Below are positions 54,796 to 64,000 of a stretch of DNA of 64,000 nt, one piece after another. Source of the stretch: Acridotheres tristis (taxonomy: Eukaryota > Chordata > Aves > Passeriformes > Sturnidae); the NCBI GenBank assembly GCA_037013685.1, contig CM072886.1:2976001-3040000 (forward strand). Reading direction: 5' to 3'. The notes beneath the pieces are model-generated. The model had not been told where the DNA came from. It saw only the letters and a list, made by a program, of their open reading frames with translations, and made no database searches. The translations under genes and the position numbers were made by a program. Each line of letters opens with the position of its first letter. Positions within the stretch are counted from its first letter, which is position 1.

Positions 54796-57700
54796 TGTTT
54801 GCCCAGCTGTGAAAAGACTCCTGTTCTCCTCAGAGCCATTTACCCTTGAAAGCTTTCCTTTGAGTCCAATTTAAATGTTCACATGGCATTTTCCTTCCAT
54901 TTTTTGGTTCAGTGGATTTGCCTTCCCTTCTGCAGTGAAGTCTTCCACATTGGCACATGGCTCAGGTAAAGGCCAAACTCCCAGGCCAAAATGGTTTTGA
55001 GACTGTTCAGTTCTAGGCAGACTTGTTAAAATACACTGCAATTTCAGACTTTATCATCTAAATTCAACAAATTTGGGGTGAACAAAGTGAAAGTGCTATT
55101 TCAGCTGCGTCCTTAAGCAAACTCATCTTCTTAGGTTTCTGTGTCCACCTGTTCACTTCCATCCAGCAACTTTTAAATACAAAGAAACTTAACAGAGAAT
55201 TTTTTCCAAGAATTGCAAAAATCAGCACCTGAGTGATGGTGAGAAACTCAAATCAATGGTCACTGAAGAAAAAAAAAAAAAAGCAGGAAGTTCTCAGCTT
55301 TACACTTTATCTTCAGTATCTGTGGCTTTCCAGCTGGCACATGTGTCACTCTGGAATCCCTGCACTCTCGGGGCTGTGGGGGAGCTCTGGGATATCTGGT
55401 GGGTTGTGGTGGGCTGTGGTGGGCTGGTGTAAGAGAAAACAGCATGCAAATCTTGGAGGAACTTGGGCTTCTCAGATGGCACTTCTTGATTTCCCTTTGC
55501 AGGACATCTGCCCATCAGAGAGGCTGCCAGAGGAACAAAACTGCCTCGAAAAGCAGAACAAGATTTGGAAATGGTTCTGCTGATTTCAGCAGGCAGAAGC
55601 AGCTCCTGCACACCTGGGGGCTGCTCATGTTTCTGGAGGAGGCAGTGGGCAGAGGTTTGGCAGTGATCTGAAATGCACATCCTTGAGCAAGTGGTGCAGA
55701 GTGGAGGGCAAAGCCATGATGGAAGGCAAAAGCACACAAAATTTGCCAAGCTGAAGGTCAGATCTGATATTTAGTTGAAAATAATCCCTTTTCACGTCAC
55801 TTCTGGAAGTGGAAGGTTTATCAGCATGGCTTAGTTTCAATTCCATTTTTCCACTCTGTGGAATTGATGCTTCCAGCTCCCACTTACCACTTTTCAGCAT
55901 GAATTAAAAATCTGACAGCTTGTCTTGTGTCTGCTCTTCCCTCTGCATTGCCAAAGTGAGGTCAAAGAAGGCATTAAGGAGAGTTTAGAGGGCCAAGGGC
56001 TGTTGTGCAGTGGGAGGAAATAATTTGCTGCTAATGCACACGACAAAGTGAAACATTAAATGCAAAGGTCATTTTGGGGGTTGGAAAGGAATCAGTGCAT
56101 TTCTAAATCACTGCCTCAAATGCCTTAAAATGACTGAATATCTCAGGATACAAAAGGCATCTGGAATAGTTTGTAAAAGTCTGCAGGAGAGCCTCATGGG
56201 TTGAGCAGGATAATGAAAATCTACAGCTATCCTGGCTTGTGCTGGAGACCAAAAACAACATTACAATTTTGGGGAAATGTTTGGCCAGAGTCCTCTGAGG
56301 TAAGCAAGGAAAAAAGGCTTTCTTTTACTGGATGTTTTTCTGGGAGAAAATGGGCATGGATTCAAGTTTAAAGATGAAGACTTTGATTCTGATGAGATGC
56401 AAAGAGTCCACGTGGTGTGACTGGAAGATGGTTTCGTGTTAAGCAGTGTGGAAACAGCTCCCAGGAACAAAAAGCACTGAAGATTTTAAGGAATTTTATA
56501 AGAGAGGAGCTGGCAAAAGTCATCAAATTATGAAGTGCATTTAAATCACTAATTAAAAGTCACTTCTACAATTCAAATAAAATATAGATCACAAACTTCA
56601 CCTGGAAAGGGAACTTTTAGAGCACAACCTGTGCAGCACCCCTGAAACACAGCACAGTGACCCAATCTAGTCCTGAGGAATGAGACCAGAATTTTTAAAA
56701 GCGAGCTCCAAGTGAGTGGAAATCCCAAGCAGGAGGTTATTGATTTGTCAGAGAGAGGGAGCTGAGGGGAATAACCAGGATATATTCAATTTGTGGGTTA
56801 TTTTTTATCGTCTTTGGGAAGAGTTATTAAAGAAGGAGAGGCTGAACTACAGCAGACAGATGTAGTAAAGCAGCATGCAAAATTTGGAGGACTATACAGA
56901 AGTGAGGTCAAGCTGTGGATAACCCATCAAAGTAACTATTTTATCTGTTATTGCAGTTTATTTTTCTGTTTACCCAACACCTGCAATTCCTTTGGTTTTC
57001 CCTTATGCCATGTCTTTGTCTCTCTGCTTATTCTCATCACTCAGCTCTGGAACACTTCCAACTGGGCCACACTTTTCTTGACTTCTGGCTAATCCTGTGG
57101 GTTTTTTCTTGACATTTTGCTGAGGACTGTGGTTTGCTATCTTGGGCAAAACAGGACTTCAAAGCCATGGTGCTCACTGGGTAGGATGGGTTGTGACCAA
57201 AAGCTTGTTACTGACACCTGAGAATTGAACCCAGGCCCTTTCCAGTGTCCACCTACCCCTACCTGCACAGTATTTTCTGTTAATTAAGGTCAGGTATCAG
57301 GGGAATAAAAAATATATATATCAGTTAGGTGAGAAATAAGTAGGTTTTCACTTGGGTATTATTTTCTTTGCTTCATATCAACAGGGTTTTTTTTTTTTTT
57401 TGCATCTGTAGAGGTAAGGAGGAATTTCTCTGCATTCTGCTCCTTCTGTTTCAATCCCTTTTGTCAAGGCTCCTCACTTCTGTGCTCTGGGGGTGGCAGT
57501 GTTTGATGCTTGCTCAGAGCAGCACACCCACACCCTTCCTTGTGACCTCGTGTTCTTACAAATTGAGTCCTCTGGCAGCACAGGGGGCTGCTGGCAGTAA
57601 ACACGGAGTGTGGAATCGTTTCTTTCCATCTCAGGTAAAAAATCTGAACTGTGTAGGCAGGCAGGGCTGGTGCTAAATTAATCAGACATGGAGATTTATT

Positions 57701-59767
57701 CACACAGAGCAGTGTGGAGCTGCTGCTTTTCCCCAGCCCAGCGCCCTGTGGTGCTCCCTCCCTCCCCAGTGCTCCCCACCACCACTCCCAGAATTAAATA
57801 TCACCTCTCTGCCGAGTTCACCAGGCTCTGAATCATCTCTGTAACCTGCCTAGGGCTGGCTGGAAAGTTTGCTGGCAAAACTCTGTGACTTTGGGACAAG
57901 AGTGATAAAAACTTGGGCAAGAGATGCTGCTGGGCTGGGCTCACTCTGCTTTTGCTGTGTGAGATCCCACACAGTCCCTGGGTGCTCTCTTATCTCAATT
58001 TTTAGTAAATTCTTCTTCTTCAAGCCACATGCTTGTTCTGGAGCTCGTGTTGGCAGCTCCTCTGGGGCTCTGCCCTGTTTGCTCAGGATATTCTTGACCT
58101 GCTGTTCACTCACCCCCTAAGCATGAGCTAGAAATAAATGAACAGGATGACACCCTCCAGCCACCCATATGACTTTCCTAAAGTCCCTTATACTGCCCTT
58201 CAGGGTCTGGTAGCAAAATGATATTTTTATTTTTAGTTTGGAGTGTTTCTGGCTATTTTCCTTCTTTCAAAGAAACTAAAATAGTAGTGCTTCAGATTAG
58301 TAAATATCAAGGATATCCCATGCATGAAGCAGTTCATGATTATCTGTTGGTAAAGGTTCCAGGGAATTATGAAAAATACAATTTAAATACATATTAGCAG
58401 CTCTTCATGGTAAGGCTTCCCTTAATGTTGTTTTGAAATCACACACACAAAAAAAGTACATTATTCTTAACGATATTGTTCAGCACAGTGACAAGTATGC
58501 CTGTAGAAAGCAAACATATTATTAGCTCTAAAAAAGAGATCTTTTATTTAAAAAAACAAACTCAAAAAATGGGAATCTAGTTGCCCCTCTCTCATAAAAT
58601 AATCAGCTAAAGGGGGAAAAAATCCAGCAAATTTAAAGGAAGACTGAAATCCTCTTCAGAACTGTTCCACCAAACTGGGTCAAGCTATTTTCAGGCTGGA
58701 GTAGTGACAGATTTCACCAGGATCATGAAACACTGATGTGGCCAGATTAGCAAACATCATTGGTTTGGAGAGCTGGAGATGGGTGTCAAACTCTCTCTCG
58801 TTTTCCTTGGGGGAAGCAGCCACTTCAGGAAGTCTTGACCTATGGGGAGAAGGGTAGATTGTGTTAGATACCAGCATTTAACATCCTCCTATTTGAGAGG
58901 CCTTTATGGTATCTCAGAGGGCTGATTAAAGGTGTGGGCTGGATGGGAAATCCATGATATTGTAGGGCTGGGGATTGGAGCAGGAGGTGAGGAGCAGCCA
59001 TTGCTGGAGGATCTGAGATTGGACTCAGAATGGAGGCCTGAGATGGGAGAGGGGAAAAGGAGCATCACTTTAAACAATTCTTTCCATTTCAATATTTAAC
59101 TGTCTCCCACTTCTAAAAACTCTCTGAAATCTGAAAGACTGGGTGCCTCAAACAATCATGAGCTCCAGTAGTGACTCAAATATTTAGTTTGAATTCATCC
59201 ATTTAACTCTGGGAACTCAAATATTGAACTTTTGGCCCCAAGTTTAGCCTAAAACCTTATGCTATGCATGGGACATACATGACATAGATTTTTTGAAGAA
59301 AACATATATCTATTTACTAGGATATATGTGTGTTTGAAATTAAATTGTGATTGACTGGGATTATGCTTTTGTCAGGCTTTATAGTTAAATATTATTATAA
59401 CACTGTCCTGCTTCATTGATGCCCTCACCAAAAATTACTAAAAATACATCACATTTGCACCTCTTGGTTGTTTCTCCACAGAAATTTGAAAGCTGTTGGT
59501 TTAAAGAGAAAAAAAATTGCTGCATTGCATCTCTTCTGTCAGACACTGTGATGTGACCAAGAATAGCTGAGATGTGTAACTGAGATTTAGCCTGGATATC
59601 ATTCCTCAGTGTTTCCCATTTGATTTTTGATTTGATTTTTCCCCCAGCCTCTACAGACCAAACCATGTTCCCTTTGCAGAAAGAGTTCACATATTAGCAC
59701 AAATAGAGAAAATCCAGAAAGAAGGGAAATCCCTTCCCATTGTGGTTTGCTCCTATTCTGGCAGTGT
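54796..59767. other. Unique sequence, 5 kb, no gene seen
   Basis: Contains A14 at 55269-55282, a G-rich decamer repeat at 55401-55428, T15 at 57387-57401 and ATATAT words at 57310-57322. Frames at 55233-55749 (both strands), 57368-57676 and 58680-59092 are short and unrecognised. The second half is AT-rich and featureless. Confidence 0.5.
55401..55428. repeat. G-rich decamer repeat
   Basis: Three units of GGG(T/C)TGTGGT or close variants, with further GGG runs upstream at about 55384-55391. Confidence 0.8.
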
Positions 59768-59850
59768 CACACAATCAGAGTGGTTTGGGCTGGGAGGGAC
59801 CTTAAAGATCATCCAGCCCCAAGCCCCTTGTCCTTGCCCAAGAGCTGGAT
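59768..59850 (-). mobile_element. CR1 LINE 3' tip, type A
   Basis: Plus-strand reading: 'CACAATCAGAGTGGTTTGGG', 'CTGGGAGGGACCTTAAAGATC', 'CATCCAGCCCCAAGCCCC', then no further match. Confidence 0.88.
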
Positions 59851-61124
59851 CCCGTTGCTGAAGGAACAGCCCCATTATTCGGCCTCAGATGACTGAAGCC
59901 TCAAACCTCAGCCTTGCAGATCCTCACAGAGAGGTCCTGACTGGGAACTGAGAGCCTAAATGGTTTTTTGGGGTGGTTTTTGTGTGTCCAAGACACTGTG
60001 GAAGATGGATCCCTTTCTCTGTTTTACAGATTGAAAATTATTGTTTTCATAAATGCCTAGGCAGAGACCAGTTGGGGTAAGAAATTATTTAGATTAAATT
60101 ATTTGTCTGAGGTTACAGATTATAGGGAAGAGTTTTGCTTTGCCCTGACTCTGAAGACAAGATAACTCAGAAACTCTCCATGTTCTTTACTTCATTCTCC
60201 TGGCTTTTAACCTGTCAGCTTTAAGCTGTCAATGAATACCACATCTCAGCTCCACTAAAGTGACCTTTCATTCTCATGCACCTGTACCTCTGTAGGTACA
60301 TAACATTTATATGAAGAACAGGAATTGTGGCAAACACGAGGCCGCTTGAAGTGTGCAGGATTAGGCACTTCAGGTCCCCAAAAGGATTAGGAAGCAACTG
60401 GGTACCAAAGATGTTGGCAAAAGCTTGCCTTATGGTGGCTTTTTTGGAAATCCTCCCTTAAAGAAGGTCTGTGACTGTGTATGTATGTGTCTGTGTGCTC
60501 TCCATTTTTACCAGGAAAAAAAAAAAACAACTCCTAAGGATGAGAGATGACTGATGATTCTGGGTTCCTAAAATGAAACCTCCTCAGAGGTGAGTGACTT
60601 GTATTTCCTGAATTTGTTTCCTGTTAAAGATCTTTCTGTTCTTTGACATTCCCATACATTTTTCACTCTTGAATTATATTCTTCGTTAGGACTGCCAGCA
60701 TTCAGGGATTGCATTTTGCATTCCATAAATCTCAGAATGTACAAAAATGACAACAGCACACATGGGTTTATGTGAGAGCACATGCACACATTATTCATGG
60801 CACTGGCTGCATGGAGAGCTTTGCTTTTCACTCCCAGCTGAGGCAATCTCACAGCCATAAATTGACTGCAGAAAACATGCTAAAACTTAGGCGAGAAATG
60901 AAAAGCCTTTAATTCTGAAAGTGTAAATGTATTCAAGCTGAGCTGTGTGAGCAAAATATGGCTTTTAAATTCTTTACCCTGCCCTATTTTATTGCAGGTG
61001 CTTCTGACTGCAGGAGTTTTACTTGCTACAAGAAGACAATGCTGAGACTTTCAGCTCTTACTAAACCATTTTGGCTGAGGCTTGGCTGACCTACAGGACC
61101 CCATGGAGCCACCCTTGTGCCAGT
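59851..61124. other. Mostly unique; contains a MIR-like relic
   Basis: Apart from 60015-60140 there is a degenerate TG-rich patch at 60474-60500 and A12 near 60519. No gene is recognised. Confidence 0.5.
60015..60140 (+). mobile_element. MIR-like ancient SINE relic
   Basis: 'TCTCTGTTTTACAGATTG' is followed by 'AGATTAAATTATTTGTCTGAGG' wording and 'TTACAGATTATAGGGAAGAG'. This is the order of MIR's 'CCATTTTACAGATGAGG', 'TTAAGTGACTTGCCCAAGG' and 'TCACACAGCTAGTAAG'. The match is weak but collinear. Confidence 0.35.
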
Positions 61125-61300
61125 CAGATACTGTGGATTCCTCTTCCATGGAAGCCTTCAAGGGCAAGTTCACAGGGCTCTAAGCAGCCTGGTCCAGTGA
61201 AAAATGTCCCTGCCCATGGCAGGGGGTTGGAATTAAATGATCTTTACAGTCCTTTCCAACCCAAACCATTCTGCGAGTCTGTGATTCTGGGATTCTGTCC
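61125..61300 (+). mobile_element. CR1 LINE 3' fragment, type A
   Basis: 'CCATGGAAGCCTTCAAGGGCA', 'TAAGCAGCCTGGTCCAGTG', 'CCCATGGCAGGGGGTTGGAAT', 'TTTCCAACCCAAACCATTC' and the tail 'GAGTCTGTGATTCTGGGATTC'. The tail still shows the 8-base CR1 repeat. The long frame from 61071 starts inside it. Confidence 0.93.
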
Positions 61301-61636
61301 CCACCAGGCCATTTCTCTGCTGGTGTCACTCCACAGGCACTGGTGTTGTGTGCCATGCCAGGGGATGTGGCAGGGACTCAGGGGCTCAGGGGGAAGAGCT
61401 CTTTGGAAGAGATTTCATTTCCATGCTCATCCTCGTTGCTCTTTGGCTTCATTTCTTCACTCTGGTGCATTCCCTGATGGATCACTACAGGGAATGTACC
61501 TGTTCCCTGCTGGGTGCATCATGCTGCACACCTGCTTTAAAATGGATAATTATCCTTATTTTCATAAAGAAATTGCATTGTTCAGGGAGCACATACCCAT
61601 TTCAATCACTGTGCCATTGTTTTAATGCGTTTTCAG

Positions 61637-61713
61637 GGCTCTACCCAGGGCTCATCTGCAAAGCAGGTTGCTCCTTTCACTGCCTCTCTCCCAGGATCAT
61701 GGTCTCACCACAG
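61637..61713 (+). other. Candidate exon, unrecognised
   Basis: Acceptor GTTTTAATGCGTTTTCAG (ending 61636) and donor CACAG|GTAGGC (61714) bound 77 bases. They are open in the frame Leu-Tyr-Pro-Gly-Leu-Ile-Cys-Lys-Ala-Gly-Cys-Ser-Phe-His-Cys, cysteine-rich and ending in phase 0. No family is recognised. Confidence 0.2.
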
Positions 61714-62276
61714 GTAGGCACGGGTTCAATTTGGGTAGCATTTAGATTGGAGCAGGGAATTTCAACACAGCTCCACCATTTCTGAGGCCAAACCTTGCAG
61801 TTCCATTTGTCTGTGCTGCTCTCTGATGATACAGACAAGCTCCATTCCTCCCTCAGTGCAGAACTCATCACAAGTTTAATTTAGAATCAGCTCCATCTGA
61901 CATGAAAAACTGGGAGGCAGGGTGCTTGAAAGGAAAGGCACAGACCTCTCCCATGTGGTTTGGAAGAGCTCTGTCTGCTCCTGGCTGGTCAGACCCCACA
62001 CGAGGCAGTGTGAGACAGGTGCCTGAAGGTCTCTCTTGGAGCAAAGTGAGAAACAAGTGGTACTGAACGAAACAGAAAATAGAGAGAGATGCTCCTTTTT
62101 CTCATGAATAATGATCAGTGCAAATGTCACTGAGAACAATGTGATTTTGCAGAACACATTTCCCAGTTTGGAAAAGCCATTATGATGTGACTTCAGGCAG
62201 CACTATTAACTTCTCTATAGCTGTGGACTGATTTTATATTTAGTGGTTGGAGCTGTCAGTTTTCTCTTTCTGGCAG

Positions 62277-62539
62277 AGAATGCCATTCACTCACAGGTAT
62301 TGTCTTCAGAGCAAGCCCATGCAGTCAGTCCTGCCTGTGAAGGGATGGATGTCAGCAATCCAGGCATCCCAGTGCCTTCTCCAGCCCCTGAGCTTGAGAC
62401 AGATGCTCCTCTTTCTGTGGAAATATTTGATTTCAGTGCAGAGAAGAATGACTCAAATTTCCTGGAGATTGAATTCACCTGTGCATTGCTCAGCCCTGAG
62501 CAATCCCTTTGGCTTTCCGGGCTCAGCAGCAATTACTGC
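62277..62539 (+). other. Candidate exon, 263 bases, unrecognised
   Basis: Acceptor TTTTCTCTTTCTGGCAG (ending 62276) and donor CTGC|GTGAGC (62540) bound a segment open in two plus-strand frames and one minus-strand frame. The frame of 62243-62548 gives an acidic Ser/Pro-rich peptide with Pro-Val-Pro-Ser-Pro-Ala-Pro-Glu-Leu-Glu and then Glu-Ile-Phe-Asp-Phe-Ser. The composition is more protein-like than most frames here, but I cannot assign it. Confidence 0.22.
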
Positions 62540-63913
62540 GTGAGCTGATCCGGGACAAATCACTGATATTAATTAGGATAACCTCCATGGGCAGCTGACT
62601 AATTTAGGCACTATTTCTATTTCCTTTTGTGCCTTTATGAAAACACTAGGACATCTTTTTCCTTCTGCCTGCATTGGTGTTCATTAAAGTATTTCAGAAA
62701 GGAATTGAAATATATTTTCCCTCTCCATAATTGCACTCATCAATAACAAGTCACTGCCTGGATTCCAGCACATCACCCTGAGCCATAGAAATGCATAAGC
62801 AGGAGAAGGAGCAGATGGAATTATGATATTTAAACCCAATTCTGTGGGGAGTTCTCAAGTGACAGCAACCTTTGCTACTGCCATTCATTATGGAGGCTTT
62901 TTGTTGAATGTGTAAAGAGAGCCGTAATTATTGATTGCTCAGCAGGCTGCAGCTGACAGCTTAGTAAGAAGTATTAATAACTGGGATAAAGAAGTGACTA
63001 AGAAATCATATCTTTTTTCAGCGATTGGGTTTTTTTTCCGGAGATAAATTGCAGTTTTATAGCCCTTGAGAAAATCAAGTGCAGGAGCAAAAAAGGTCTG
63101 CTCACACTTTCTGCCCGAGGAAACACAGAGGTGGAGCAGATTGGTTGTAAGTTAAAATTCATCAGAGGATGCTGAGCATTAACACTGAGCTGTTTTGGTG
63201 TTATTTCACTTTTCCCAAGCCACTGCATCCAGTGAATTTACAACTCATTTATGTTTTCATAAACAAGTTCTAAGTGCTTTAGTAATGCTCTGTACGAGCC
63301 ATAATTATTGTGAGTGTTAGGAAAGAGAGAAATGGATTTAGGTCTTGCAAATATTTCAGTAAACTAGGCAGTGAATTTATTGGAAAATAAAGTTTAGCGA
63401 GACTAAAGCTATGTCTGGCTCTTGGCCAGATCTGGTAAATAACTTTGGACTGAAAAAAATCTTGAAAAAAAGCCTGAAGAGCAAAGTGCTGCTCTCAGAT
63501 TTGCTGAACAAAATATTCTGCTATTTCATTTTGAGAGCAGTGCTTTAGATTGAAAAATGACCCAAAACATAATTGGCTTAATCCCCTTATATCCATGGAA
63601 CGTTTAATTTCAGTTTAAATGAAATTATTCAAAATGAGCTGGAATTAATTTTGACTTCCTCTTCGTGTCTTCATATGGTTGGGGAAAAAAAAGAAAAAAG
63701 AAAATCCTGCATGTCTGTGCTTATCCCCTGAGCTGAAACACCCACACTGCCAGCTTTGCATGAGAGAATTCCAGATGTAGCCAGGTTTTCCTGGGATGGA
63801 ATGAGCAGCACTGCAGGGTCTGGCCCAGAGCATCAGTGGAAGAGGTCGACAGATTGCAGCAGTAGAAACAAATAAGAATTTACAGTAGGATATTGTGGGC
63901 TAAAACCCTGCAG

Positions 63914-63955
63914 TTCCAGGACTGGCAATTCCAGGACTGGGAATTCTAGGACTTT
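63914..63955. repeat. 15-base tandem repeat, 2.8 copies
   Basis: TTCCAGGACTGG(C/G)AA twice, then TTCTAGGACTTT. A small recent tandem duplication. Confidence 0.93.
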
Positions 63956-63973
63956 AAGCTCTCTAAGACCAAT

Positions 63974-63989
63974 GAGAGAGAGAGAGAGG
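63974..63989. repeat. (GA)n dinucleotide repeat
   Basis: Eight GA units near the window end. Confidence 0.92.
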
Positions 63990-64000
63990 CACCTCCTGGA

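Larger units (their letters stand above)
61301..64000. other. Unique sequence, 2.7 kb, with exon-like segments and a possible conserved block
   Basis: Holds the two candidate exons at 61637-61713 and 62277-62539, a block at 62700-63000 that reads like a conserved element, a 15-base tandem repeat at 63914-63955 and a GA repeat at 63974-63989. Confidence 0.5.

Noticed and set aside
61071..61625. 184-codon frame
   Set aside because: The first third is a type A CR1 fragment; the remainder has no recognised domain.
1..64000. tRNA, rRNA, CRISPR, operon or phage-like systems
   Set aside because: I looked for these and saw none; the sequence has the texture of vertebrate nuclear DNA throughout.

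Overview
This is a stretch of bird nuclear DNA in which I cannot identify a single gene with confidence. The evidence for a bird, most likely a songbird, is the repeat content. More than thirty 3'-end fragments of CR1 LINEs are scattered on both strands. Their hallmark is the 3' tip with 'TTGGAAGGGACC'-like and 'CCATGGGCAGGGACACC'-like words, ending in ATTCTGTGATTCT-like tails. Three solo long terminal repeats (LTRs) and one LTR fragment look like songbird endogenous-retrovirus families. The songbird assignment rests on remembered consensus sequences, not on a search. There are no rRNAs, tRNAs, CRISPR arrays or bacterial-style operons, and almost all open reading frames are short and fall in repeats or chance-open DNA.

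Layout. 1-8 kb: anonymous AT-rich DNA with seven well-supported CR1 fragments, a pair of related CR1-like repeats (5.6 and 7.2 kb), and a long ATTCT microsatellite grown from a CR1 tail. 8-14 kb: mostly unique sequence, a solo LTR on the minus strand (11,174-11,583) and the longest open frame of the window (10,207-10,893). 14-16 kb: four CR1 copies, two of them abutting head to head. 16-22 kb: unique DNA with a MIR-like relic and another long CR1. 22.4-23.5 kb: a very old CR1 whose reverse-transcriptase motifs can still be read but whose catalytic residues are gone. 24-28 kb: a GC-richer CR1 copy and a pair of abutting hairpins. 28-44 kb: long unique stretches with CR1 fragments, most of them inverted. 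44-54 kb: an ATTTT microsatellite with an AT palindrome, a 560-bp solo LTR with 6-bp target duplications (48,249-48,808), and more CR1. 54-64 kb: a second minus-strand LTR, long unique stretches, a second MIR-like relic and several exon-like open segments.

For bookkeeping I sort the younger CR1 copies by 3'-tip wording. Type A carries the 'CCATGGGCAGGGACACC' word, type B 'GGGACCCACAAGGATCATC', type C 'CCCAGCACTGC...CCCCAAGTGCCAC', and type D 'CATGGCACCCAGTGCCACATCC'. These labels are mine. All type B and C copies lie on the minus strand, whereas type A is mixed.

Interpretation. The window is either intergenic or the inside of a large intron. Several short segments have plausible splice acceptors and donors around open frames (12.85-13.02, 29.10-29.21, 49.38-49.55, 52.81-52.86, 61.64-61.71 and 62.28-62.54 kb), but I recognise no protein in them and list them only as candidates. 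A few AT-rich blocks with homeodomain-type words could be conserved regulatory elements; that needs a cross-species alignment.
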